Shown: in pieces, positions 1 to 5,375 of the stretch
Numbering within the stretch: the stretch's first letter is position 1
Layout: the number at the start of each line of letters is the position of its first letter
Origin: an uncultured Saprospiraceae bacterium
GTDB lineage: Bacteria; Bacteroidota; Bacteroidia; Chitinophagales; Saprospiraceae
Length of the DNA: 5,457 nucleotides
Direction of reading: 5' to 3'
NCBI GenBank assembly: GCA_937930625.1
Contig: CALHBW010000395.1
Location: 1-5,457, forward strand
Program-made: the position numbers and the translations under genes
Notes under the pieces: generated by a model
The model's input: the letters and a program-made list of their open reading frames with translations, nothing else
Told to the model about the DNA's origin: nothing
Databases searched by the model: none

Positions 1-7
1 GGATTAT

Positions 8-92
8 TACTCGTCTGACGAAGGTTTTGTGAAATGTAGTGATTTGTCTCATAAAATATTCGCACTGAATAAAGTGATTCGTCTGACGAGTA
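8..92. repeat. 15-bp inverted repeat with central TCGTCTGACGA dyads
   Basis: The left arm TACTCGTCTGACGAA (8-22) and the right arm TTCGTCTGACGAGTA (78-92) are reverse complements except at the central base. Each arm is itself a small dyad, TCGTC-T-GACGA, so the 11-base core appears in the same orientation in both copies while the flanks are inverted. About 55 bases lie between the arms. Such a pair could be terminal repeats of a small mobile element, a REP-like repeat pair, or a protein-binding site. The sequence alone does not decide. The left arm is close to the window edge, so a larger structure could extend outside. Confidence 0.55.
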
Positions 93-107
93 TTCGCTTT
101 AGGCAAA

Positions 108-154
108 GTTAAATGGCTATCCCGGTTTTTTGCTTCGCAAAAAAATCATTTAAC
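108..154. repeat. Nested hairpin with TTC loop
   Basis: The outer stem GTTAAATG (108-115) pairs perfectly with CATTTAAC (147-154). The inner stem TTTTTTGC (126-133) pairs perfectly with GCAAAAAA (137-144) around a TTC loop (134-136). The two stems are separated by ten unpaired bases on the left and two on the right. The inner stem ends in the same GCTTCGC loop core as the hairpin at 194-208, which suggests related elements. It could act as a terminator for a gene to the left of the window or be part of a dispersed palindromic repeat. Either role is inference. Confidence 0.55.
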
Positions 155-193
155 AATCCAACAATCAGCATAGCGAAACAATCAAACAATGGT

Positions 194-208
194 AGTGGCT
201 TCGCCACT
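194..208. repeat. Short GC-rich hairpin AGTGGC-TTC-GCCACT
   Basis: A perfect 6-bp stem encloses a TTC triloop. It stands out as a GC-rich spot in very AT-rich DNA and shares the GCTTCGC loop core with the hairpin at 126-144. Flanking CAAAC (183-187) and GTTTG (219-223) can add a weaker outer stem. It has no following T-run, so it is not a good intrinsic terminator. It is more likely part of the local palindromic repeat family. Confidence 0.5.
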
Positions 209-250
209 TATTTGAATGGTTTGAATATATGATTTATTTTGGTTGTGTTA

Positions 251-309
251 TAGCTTCAAAGGAATTTTCTTCTTATTTTTCTGTAAACAAATTCTATACT
301 TTGAAGTTA
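251..309. repeat. 11-bp inverted repeat upstream of the truncated gene
   Basis: TAGCTTCAAAG (251-261) and CTTTGAAGTTA (299-309) are complementary at 10 of 11 positions. The remaining position would be a G-U pair in RNA. The arms are 37 bases apart, and the right arm ends 24 bases before the ATG at 334. The position suits an operator bound by a dimeric regulator or a leader hairpin for the gene set beginning at 334. Chance is possible in AT-rich DNA, but eight consecutive perfect pairs plus two more beyond the wobble make it worth recording. Confidence 0.4.
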
Positions 310-333
310 ATACCATTAGAAAAATCATAGAAA

Positions 334-612
334 ATGAATGATCACCTTAAAGTCGAAAACGGCCTCCAAAATAGCGACATTGAACATATTTTTTCAAATG
401 TTTTTAGGGAAAAATTTGATAAGTCCGGATTTGCAGTCATCACCTTTGGAGATAAGATGGATTCAAAATCATTGAGGAATCAAATGATTCATCTCAAAAA
501 GTCACTTTCTGAAAAATGCGAAAAAGCCTTTGGTTGTGAACTGGATTACTACTGGTTAGGTCGGTTTAATCAGCAAACGACGACGAAATATCATCGGGAT
601 AATGACACATGA
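334..612 (+). pseudogene. 3'-truncated gene, oxygenase-like N-terminal fragment
   Basis: A 92-residue reading frame starts at ATG 334 after an A-rich stretch and ends at TGA 610-612. Its last third, with YYWLGRFNQQTTT followed by KYHRDN, resembles the middle of hypothetical proteins of roughly 200-250 residues that look like 2-oxoglutarate/Fe(II)-dependent oxygenases. H87 and D89 would be the HxD pair that binds iron. In an intact member the double-stranded beta-helix would continue to a distal His and a 2-oxoglutarate-binding Arg. Both are missing because the frame stops three residues after the HxD. The frame then runs into xisH, which lacks its own 5' end, so I read this as a gene broken by recombination. 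The family assignment is inferred from motif memory and is moderate. The truncation itself is well supported by the abrupt end. A free 92-residue product is unlikely to be an active enzyme. Confidence 0.55.
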
Positions 613-967
613 TCCGTATCCGTTGAAAGAATGGAATCCTGATTGGGAAATTGATTTAGGTGCTGAAAGGCTTATCGCAGCCGAAAAAGGAAATGAAAAA
701 ATTGCGGTAGAAATCAAGTCATTTAGAGCCTTATCTTTCGCTTATGAATTTCACACAGCCATAGGGCAATACTTCAACTACCGTGTAAGCCTGAAAGATA
801 TAGAACATGACAGAGTTTTGTATATGGCTGTTCCGTCAAGTAAATGGGAAACAGAGTTTGCAAGAGCAGGTATTATAGCTTCCATAAAAGCAATGAATGC
901 AAAGGTAATTGTCTATAATACAGAAACAAAAAAAATTGAACAATGGATAACATACAATCAAAAATAA
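602..967 (+). CDS. xisH: XisH family protein, N-terminally truncated
   Basis: The product is recognisable as XisH, the fdxN-element excision controlling factor family, from THDPYPLK near its start, IDLGAERLIAAEKG, IAVEIKSF and a C-terminal IEQWI. The family has a PD-(D/E)XK nuclease-like fold. D18 and the E37-x-K39 pair fit the usual D...ExK spacing. Typical XisH proteins are about 138-140 residues and begin with some 20-25 residues containing an H..V...L..DGW helix before ITHDPY. Here the ATG sits directly before THDPY and the protein is 121 residues. Upstream codons in this frame stay open to a TAG at 557-559, but they encode no XisH-like N-terminus and contain no ATG. The gene overlaps the truncated upstream frame by 11 bases, so any translation may depend on coupling to it. 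It overlaps xisI by 25 bases, the usual paired arrangement. Loss of the first helix probably harms folding or catalysis, so this may be a pseudogene. Confidence 0.8.
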   Translation: MTHDPYPLKEWNPDWEIDLGAERLIAAEKGNEKIAVEIKSFRALSFAYEFHTAIGQYFNYRVSLKDIEHDRVLYMAVPSSKWETEFARAGIIASIKAMNAKVIVYNTETKKIEQWITYNQK

Positions 968-1302
968 CCAAGCATCAGAAAGTATTAATCCAATACATCA
1001 CCGAACTCGCTGAAGAACGCAACAATGCACTAGGCAACGACATGACCTATCAAGCATTGATTGACACGCAAGGCAATCATTTTCAATTAGTTAAGATTGG
1101 TTGGAGTGGACAGCGGCATATTTATAAAGTGTTGATGCACCTTGACATCAGCTCTGAAACCGGCAATATTTGGGTACAGCAAAACAACACTGAAATTCTG
1201 ATTGACCGCGATTTGGCGAAGTACGACATTCCTCAAAAACACTTTGTGGCAGGTTTTCATCTGCCGAGTATGCGGGAGGATACGGAGTTTGCAGTTGCTT
1301 GA
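943..1302 (+). CDS. xisI: XisI family protein
   Basis: The 119-residue product matches XisI along its length. It has an N-terminal helix with VLIQYITELAEE, the central HFQLVKIGWSGQRHIYKVLMH stretch with LDIS, then IWVQQNNTEI, a region ending in GFHLPSMRE, and the hallmark C-terminal TEFAV. The family is usually 110-115 residues, so the protein is complete. The ATG at 943 lies inside the end of xisH, a 25-base overlap typical of xisH-xisI pairs that suggests translational coupling. In Anabaena, XisH and XisI are needed together with the recombinase XisF to excise the fdxN element. No recombinase or nitrogen-fixation gene is visible here, so the role in this organism is not established. XisI looks intact although its partner has lost its N-terminus. 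The stop lies at the foot of the convergent terminator-like hairpin. Confidence 0.9.
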   Translation: MDNIQSKITKHQKVLIQYITELAEERNNALGNDMTYQALIDTQGNHFQLVKIGWSGQRHIYKVLMHLDISSETGNIWVQQNNTEILIDRDLAKYDIPQKHFVAGFHLPSMREDTEFAVA

Positions 1303-1339
1303 AAAATTCCAAGCACCAAATTTCAGATTCCAATGCTTG
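1302..1339 (-). terminator. Terminator-like hairpin between convergent genes
   Basis: Read on the minus strand just after the AAA+ gene stop, CAAGCA (1339-1334) pairs with TGCTTG (1315-1310). Four G-U wobbles and one A-U pair extend this to an 11-bp RNA stem with an 8-base loop. A GAATTTTT tail follows, with its T-run at 1306-1302. This suits a weak intrinsic terminator for the ATPase gene. On the plus strand TGCTTG (1296-1301) can pair with CAAGCA (1310-1315) instead, overlapping the xisI stop, so the element could slow both transcripts. Evidence is structural only. Confidence 0.4.
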
Positions 1340-1351
1340 CGCTTGAACTCA

Positions 1352-4018
1352 TCAAGCCTGCCCCCCACGCCTACGCTCAAACCCAATCGTCTTCTTATTA
1401 TAAATCACATCCTTCTGCTTATCGAAAGAAAGGTTGTTGACATCCTCAAAAGTGATGGCTTTGATAGTTTTTTGGGTACGCTGACGTTTGGTGAGTTTGG
1501 AGAGGCGCAGATTTTGATTTTTGATAATATTGGACACGATACCGCGTACAGTACGCGCATTACCGAAGTATTTATCCCGCAATTCAAACTGCAAATTCAG
1601 GTATTTTTCGAGATGTTCGAGGGCTTCTGCGTCGGGTTCTACATTATCCTCTTTGAACATCACCAAGGCAATTTCCAATAACTCTTCCGGCGAATAATCT
1701 TCAAATTTGAGTACCTTATCGAAGCGCGAGCGCAAGCCCGGATTCGCTTTCAGAAAGGCATCCATATTTTCAGGATAGCCGGCGGCGAATACGTAAAATT
1801 GACCGCGATTATCTTCCATACGTTTGAGGAGCGTTTGGATGGCTTCATTGCCATAGTCGTTGCCATGTCCTTGACTAAGTGCGTAGGCTTCGTCGATAAA
1901 GAGGACGCCGCCCATAGCTTCTTCGATTTTTTCGGCGGTTTTGGTTGCCGTTTGTCCGACGTAACCTGCTACAAGTCCCTGACGGTCAGTTTCTACGATA
2001 TGTCCGCGCTCCAATACGCCGAGTGCCTTGTATATTTTGGTCAAGATACGCGCAACGGTCGTTTTACCCGTTCCCGGATTGCCGACGAGTACCGTATGTA
2101 GGTGAAATTTATTTAATGCGTTACGATTCGTCTCGCGATAATAGCGCACAAGATTGACGAGTTCATCAATTTGATCCTTCACATTTTGCATGCCGATAAG
2201 TTCGTGGAGTTCATTCATCGCTTCTTTTAAGAAAGCCTCATCCACCGGAATATCGGGTAAACGGCGAGCCGTTTTGACTTCAATTTGTTCTACGTCTTTT
2301 AGTTGAATCACCGAAAGTTCATCTTGATTCAAGGTATGCGGGTCGTCTTGTGCCATCACACGCAAACCAAGATTGACCTTCGCTTGCTCCACCATATCAT
2401 ACACAAATCGCGCATTGCCAAAAGTACGGTCACGCTCACGAAATGCCTTGATAATCAAGTCTTTAATACTTTTATCGGCAGCAGGTGAAAGCGTTACATT
2501 TTTTCTATTGGCTGCATAATCCGCAATTTCGGACAATTCCTGCGGCAGATAATCACTAAAGGTAAAATAGATTTTAAAGCGCGATTTTAAGCCCGGATTC
2601 GAGTCCAAAAAGCCCTTCATTTCCTTCGGATAACCCGCCACGATAACCGCCATATCGCCCTCTCCATCAGACATTTCCTTAATCAAAATCTCAATCACCT
2701 CGCGTCCGAAATCTTTACTATCGTCATTGCTACGTGCAAGCGAATAGGCTTCATCAATGAACAACACACCACCCCGCGCCTTTTCAATCGCTTCCTTAAC
2801 CTTTGGCGCAGTTTGTCCGATATATTCACCGACGAGATCTACTCTATCTACTTCATGGACGTGTCCTTTGGAAAGCAGACCCATTTTTTTGTAGAGTTTA
2901 CCCATCATTTTGGCGACCGTTGTTTTACCCGTTCCCGGATTGCCGATGAACACCGAATGAGTATTAATTTCTTCGTTTTCTTCAAAACCTTTTTCTTTTC
3001 GGAGTTGTAAAAATTGAATGTATTGAGCGTGTTCGCGGACTTGTCGTTTAACATCTTCCAAGCCAATCAACTCATCCAAATACACCATGACATCCTCGAA
3101 CGACTCCGACTCTTCTTCTTCAAGAATTGGTTCAAGTACTTGATTTTCAGGAAGTAAGACTTCCACGATTCCACGCTCATATTCATCGCCAATAAAAAAC
3201 GGCACACTCGCCAATATTCTTTCCATGAACACAATGTCCACCCAATGCCAGCCTTTTCGCCATTGCCCTTTGAGGTTGGAACCCCATTTTGCAACCACGA
3301 CAACAGTGTCTTCTTTTTTCTCTACTTTTTTAAGGGTAATATACTCTTGTTTGAGTTCGCGGGCTTCATTGAAATGCTTGAAAAACAATTCGCAATACCA
3401 GGCTTTGCCGTATAATTTATTATCAAGTTCAAGTTCGAGATAAATGTAGCGGGTTAGTTCGTGGTTAAATTTTTTATAATATGTACGTTGTTTTTTGATA
3501 ACCTCCTGCCCTGCTCCCTCAAATAATTTAATAGATTTGAGTTCCAGATATGGATTTGGCTCATCAGAGTTTTTTGTGGCATCTTCAACATAAAAATCCC
3601 TGCGACGTACCGACACATTATCTATATACACTTCCCAATAATAAGCCCCTTTGCGCCAAAATGCACCGATTTTTTTATTGCCCCAACCTTCGCGTATATA
3701 CACGATATGGTCGTGTTTGCTGACCCTTCGCGTGATATTGAGCGAGCAAATTTCCTTGACTCCTGTACGTTTGCTGGAAAAGCATTTGAGATTGATAGAT
3801 ATATCCCAATCTTTTACATCGTAATTTTTATTATAAAAAGAAAATTCCGCATAGATATAGCTGGATGCCGAACGCTCAAATACCTGACGGTATCGCTTTT
3901 TATTTTTGTACAGCCATTCCGTAGAAGAATATATCTTTAAATCTCTAAATTTGTAATTGTCTGCTAATGTATTTTCCAATGTATATAAATTTAGGGAGAT
4001 TTGATAAACGTAACACAA
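1352..4018 (-). CDS. Double CbbX/SpoVK-type AAA+ ATPase with duplicated N-terminal module
   Basis: This is an 888-residue predicted cytoplasmic protein with two AAA+ modules of the CbbX/SpoVK/EccA type. Module 1 (about 313-555) has Walker A GNPGTGKTT at 359-367, a pore-loop-like VGEYIGQT with Y399, Walker B GVLFIDEA with D422/E423, a likely arginine finger in LKSRF (R480), and sensor-2 GNAR ending at R537. Module 2 (about 603-840) repeats these: GNPGTGKTT at 646-654, Y686, D709/E710, R765 and R822. Both sites therefore look able to hydrolyse ATP. Residues 24-144 and 157-278 are a tandem pair of beta-rich modules, each with an YIY-aromatic strand pattern and a WG...WRKG...W segment. An acidic linker (about 297-308) joins them to module 1. 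Relatives form hexameric rings that remodel partner proteins; the substrate here is unknown. No signal peptide or membrane segment is seen. The start is uncertain: the frame has no ATG or GTG before the first module, only TTG at 4018 and 3979. The gene stands alone, convergent with xisI. Confidence 0.9.
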   Translation of the reverse strand: MCYVYQISLNLYTLENTLADNYKFRDLKIYSSTEWLYKNKKRYRQVFERSASSYIYAEFSFYNKNYDVKDWDISINLKCFSSKRTGVKEICSLNITRRVSKHDHIVYIREGWGNKKIGAFWRKGAYYWEVYIDNVSVRRRDFYVEDATKNSDEPNPYLELKSIKLFEGAGQEVIKKQRTYYKKFNHELTRYIYLELELDNKLYGKAWYCELFFKHFNEARELKQEYITLKKVEKKEDTVVVVAKWGSNLKGQWRKGWHWVDIVFMERILASVPFFIGDEYERGIVEVLLPENQVLEPILEEEESESFEDVMVYLDELIGLEDVKRQVREHAQYIQFLQLRKEKGFEENEEINTHSVFIGNPGTGKTTVAKMMGKLYKKMGLLSKGHVHEVDRVDLVGEYIGQTAPKVKEAIEKARGGVLFIDEAYSLARSNDDSKDFGREVIEILIKEMSDGEGDMAVIVAGYPKEMKGFLDSNPGLKSRFKIYFTFSDYLPQELSEIADYAANRKNVTLSPAADKSIKDLIIKAFRERDRTFGNARFVYDMVEQAKVNLGLRVMAQDDPHTLNQDELSVIQLKDVEQIEVKTARRLPDIPVDEAFLKEAMNELHELIGMQNVKDQIDELVNLVRYYRETNRNALNKFHLHTVLVGNPGTGKTTVARILTKIYKALGVLERGHIVETDRQGLVAGYVGQTATKTAEKIEEAMGGVLFIDEAYALSQGHGNDYGNEAIQTLLKRMEDNRGQFYVFAAGYPENMDAFLKANPGLRSRFDKVLKFEDYSPEELLEIALVMFKEDNVEPDAEALEHLEKYLNLQFELRDKYFGNARTVRGIVSNIIKNQNLRLSKLTKRQRTQKTIKAITFEDVNNLSFDKQKDVIYNKKTIGFERRRGGQA
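2061..2085. repeat. 25-nt direct repeat at the two Walker A sites
   Basis: The 25 bases at 2061-2085, coding for module 2's Walker A loop, are identical to 2922-2946, coding for module 1's Walker A loop. Both include ACCCGTTCCCGGATTGCC on the plus strand. Identical synonymous codon choice over this length exceeds what protein conservation demands. It points to duplication of the AAA+ module within the gene, or to later gene conversion, although neighbouring sequence has diverged. A shorter shared AAGCCCGGATTCG lies at the two arginine-finger regions (about 1733 and 2590). Confidence 0.75.
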
Positions 4019-4044
4019 ACATTTTTGTCTGTATGAGTGGTAGC

Positions 4045-4062
4045 ACAGATAGGAATATCTGT
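4045..4062. repeat. 7-bp hairpin upstream of the ATPase gene
   Basis: ACAGATA (4045-4051) and TATCTGT (4056-4062) form a perfect 7-bp stem around GGAA. It lies 27 bases upstream of the TTG at 4018, on the side from which the ATPase gene would be transcribed. The position suits an operator half-site pair or a leader hairpin near the start of the ATPase transcript. No known regulator motif is recognised. Confidence 0.4.
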
Positions 4063-4069
4063 ATTACAC

Positions 4070-4097
4070 TAAATATAGACGGTTTTTAAGAGGCAAA
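4070..4097 (-). promoter_or_regulatory. Weak candidate promoter for the ATPase gene
   Basis: On the minus strand TTTG (4097-4094) is followed after 16 bases by TATATTTA (4077-4070). The Bacteroidota -7 consensus is TAnnTTTG, so the box has one mismatch, and the spacing is at the low edge of the usual range. Transcription would begin around 4063, giving a leader of about 45 bases that carries the 7-bp hairpin. Another exact TAnnTTTG on this strand (TACTTTTG, 4233-4226) lacks a -33 partner and is far from the gene. This is pattern matching only. Confidence 0.25.
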
Positions 4098-4277
4098 AGG
4101 CACGTATCTGAAATATTTTTTATATCTTAATTTGAATATTCAAAATATTATTTTGCCTACCACAATGCAACATACAACTTTTTGAAAAATTGAGTGTGTT
4201 TTTTTCTCGAAAAAATAAATATTTTCAAAAGTAGTGACATGATAATTTTTCCATTGAATATACGAAGAACACGCCGC

Positions 4278-4310
4278 TTTGTTCCATTTCATAAATTTAG
4301 TTTATTTTTG
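4278..4310 (+). promoter_or_regulatory. Candidate Bacteroidota-type promoter of thyA
   Basis: TTTG (4278-4281) and TATTTTTG (4303-4310) are separated by 21 bases. This exactly fits the TTTG/TTG -33 box and TAnnTTTG -7 box with 17-23-bp spacing described for Bacteroides and Flavobacterium housekeeping genes. Transcription would start near 4317, leaving a leader of about 80 bases before the thyA ATG. It is the best promoter match in the window and also supports assignment to Bacteroidota. Confidence 0.5.
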
Positions 4311-4322
4311 GCTCGTTATTTT

Positions 4323-4395
4323 CAATCAAAAATCAAAAATCACCCAATCAAAAATAAATTCATTCACTCATTCAAAATTCACTCATTCACTCATT
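4323..4395 (+). repeat. Tandem short repeats in the thyA leader
   Basis: CAATCAAAAAT occurs exactly at 4323-4333 and 4345-4355, with a partial copy between. ATTCACTCATT occurs exactly three times, at 4362-4372, 4377-4387 and 4385-4395, the last two overlapping by three bases and ending just before the thyA ATG. This low-complexity leader contains no G-rich Shine-Dalgarno sequence. Read in the thyA frame it stays open, so an automatic call could wrongly extend ThyA upstream. Copy number may vary between strains by slippage. Confidence 0.7.
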
Positions 4396-4398
4396 ACT

Positions 4399-5193
4399 AT
4401 GAAACAATACCACGACCTGCTCCAACACATCCTCGATAACGGTACGCAACGCGGTGACCGCACCGGCACCGGAACTATCGGCACATTTGGCTATCAAATG
4501 CGATTTGATTTGAGTGAAGGCTTTCCTTTATTGACCACCAAAAAATTACACATCAAATCTATCATCCATGAATTATTGTGGTTTATTCAGGGCGATACCA
4601 ATATTCAATATCTGAAAGAAAACAAAGTCCGCATTTGGGATGAATGGGCGGATGAAAACGGTGATTTAGGACCTGTGTATGGCGAACAATGGCGACGCTG
4701 GAAAACTGCCGACGGCAACACCGTTGACCAACTTTCCAATGTCATCCATCAAATTAAAAATAACCCCAATAGCCGCCGCCACCTCGTCTGCGCGTGGAAT
4801 CCGGGTGTGATTGAGCGCATGGCATTACCGCCTTGTCATTGCTTGTTTCAATTTTATGTAGCCGATGGCAAGCTCTCTTGCCAACTCTATCAACGCAGTG
4901 CCGATACCTTTCTGGGTGTTCCGTTTAATATTGCTTCCTATGCTTTACTAACCATGATGATTGCCCAAGTTTGCGACCTCAAACCCGGCGAATTTATCCA
5001 TACTTTTGGCGATGTTCATCTCTATCTCAATCATCTCGAACAAGCCCGATTGCAACTCACACGCAACACTCGCCCCCTACCTTCCGTACAATTAAATAAA
5101 AATATTAAATCTATTTTTGATTTCAAATACGATGATTTTGAATTGGTGAATTATGATCCGCACCCGCATATCAAAGCCGCTGTTTCGGTTTAA
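4399..5193 (+). CDS. thyA: Thymidylate synthase
   Basis: The enzyme methylates dUMP to dTMP with 5,10-methylenetetrahydrofolate, giving dihydrofolate, in the cytoplasm. Starting at ATG 4399 the protein is 264 residues, the same length as E. coli ThyA, and begins MKQY as that protein does. Key residues fall at the E. coli numbers: R21, E58, R126/R127 from the partner subunit, catalytic C146 in LPPCHC, R166, D169, N177, H207 and Y209. The C-terminal DPHPHIKA segment that closes over the active site is present. The frame is open upstream to 4279 through repetitive leader sequence, but the extra 40 residues have no family counterpart, so the ATG at 4399 is preferred. A Bacteroidota-type promoter lies about 80-120 bases upstream. 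The usual neighbour, dihydrofolate reductase (folA), is not found in the 264 bases downstream. The gene looks intact and functional. Confidence 0.98.
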   Translation: MKQYHDLLQHILDNGTQRGDRTGTGTIGTFGYQMRFDLSEGFPLLTTKKLHIKSIIHELLWFIQGDTNIQYLKENKVRIWDEWADENGDLGPVYGEQWRRWKTADGNTVDQLSNVIHQIKNNPNSRRHLVCAWNPGVIERMALPPCHCLFQFYVADGKLSCQLYQRSADTFLGVPFNIASYALLTMMIAQVCDLKPGEFIHTFGDVHLYLNHLEQARLQLTRNTRPLPSVQLNKNIKSIFDFKYDDFELVNYDPHPHIKAAVSV

Positions 5194-5195
5194 AG

Positions 5196-5318
5196 TATTG
5201 GTTGATTGGTTATTAGTTGATTGGTTGATTGTGTACTCGTTGATTCGTTATTCGTATTTTGTGAAACAAAATATTTACCACGAATCAACCAATCAACGAA
5301 TAAACCAATAAGCCAATA
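5196..5318. repeat. 123-nt imperfect palindrome downstream of thyA
   Basis: The arms begin with TATTGG (5196-5201) and end with CCAATA (5313-5318). GTTGATTGGTTGATT (5216-5230) is perfectly complementary to 5283-5297. At the tip TATTTTGT (5255-5262) pairs with ACAAAATA (5266-5273) around GAA. The left arm also carries direct repeats: GTTGATTGGTT at 5201-5211 and 5216-5226, and the close variant GTTGATTCGTTATT at 5239-5252. About 23 bases near 5231-5254 are only partly matched. Starting three bases after the thyA stop, the structure could end thyA transcription, although no long T-run follows. It resembles dispersed intergenic palindromes, and similar AATCAA strings occur near 150-190 and in the thyA leader. 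Confidence 0.7.
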
Positions 5319-5375
5319 AGGGTCGTGTATGAAATAAGTTCGTAATTTTAGAATTAGATTTTTTTCTTTAGACGA

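Larger units (their letters stand above)
1..333. other. Non-coding region rich in inverted repeats
   Basis: No convincing gene is seen here. One frame is open from the left edge to a stop at 110-112, but its translation resembles nothing I know and it is built over an inverted repeat. On the minus strand an ATG at 52-50 runs open to the edge for only 17 codons. The stretch instead holds four dyad structures, listed separately, at 8-92, 108-154, 194-208 and 251-309. It also has short AATC/AACAATC-type repeats at about 150-190. It may carry the promoter of the downstream truncated gene, but I found no exact TAnnTTTG box. A near miss with one base too few is TATACTTTG at about 295-303. Confidence 0.6.
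4019..4398. other. Divergent intergenic region between the ATPase gene and thyA
   Basis: This 380-bp AT-rich space separates two genes transcribed away from each other. It contains a small hairpin (4045-4062), a weak promoter candidate for the ATPase gene (4070-4097), a better candidate for thyA (4278-4310), and a tandemly repetitive thyA leader (4323-4395). Bases 4098-4277 hold nothing I can name beyond AT-rich sequence and a GAATATTC palindrome near 4135. Open frames crossing it lack homology and arise from low-complexity sequence. Confidence 0.6.

Noticed and set aside
1..52. Minus-strand ATG at 52-50 with an open frame to the window edge
   Set aside because: Only 17 codons are visible, no motif is recognisable, and it crosses the inverted repeat. 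It cannot be supported without flanking sequence.
2..112. Open frame from the left edge that could be the tail of a partial gene
   Set aside because: It is only 36 codons, has no recognisable motif, and lies over a 15-bp inverted repeat pair.
1087..1386. Minus-strand open frames over xisI
   Set aside because: They are shadows of xisI, which has clear family motifs and a normal start and stop.
1202..1681. 159-codon plus-strand open frame spanning the xisI end and the ATPase 3' end
   Set aside because: It is antisense to the well-supported ATPase gene and out of frame with xisI. Its translation has no recognisable family features.
4323..4395. Possible CRISPR-like repeat array
   Set aside because: The units are short (11 bases), overlapping and lack spacers of even length. 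This is low-complexity tandem repetition.
4279..4398. Upstream start giving a 304-residue ThyA
   Set aside because: The extra 40 residues come from tandem repeats. The ATG at 4399 gives exactly the family length and a normal MKQY start.
4194..4439. 81-codon plus-strand frame ahead of thyA
   Set aside because: It runs through low-complexity repeat sequence into thyA in another frame and has no family-like features.
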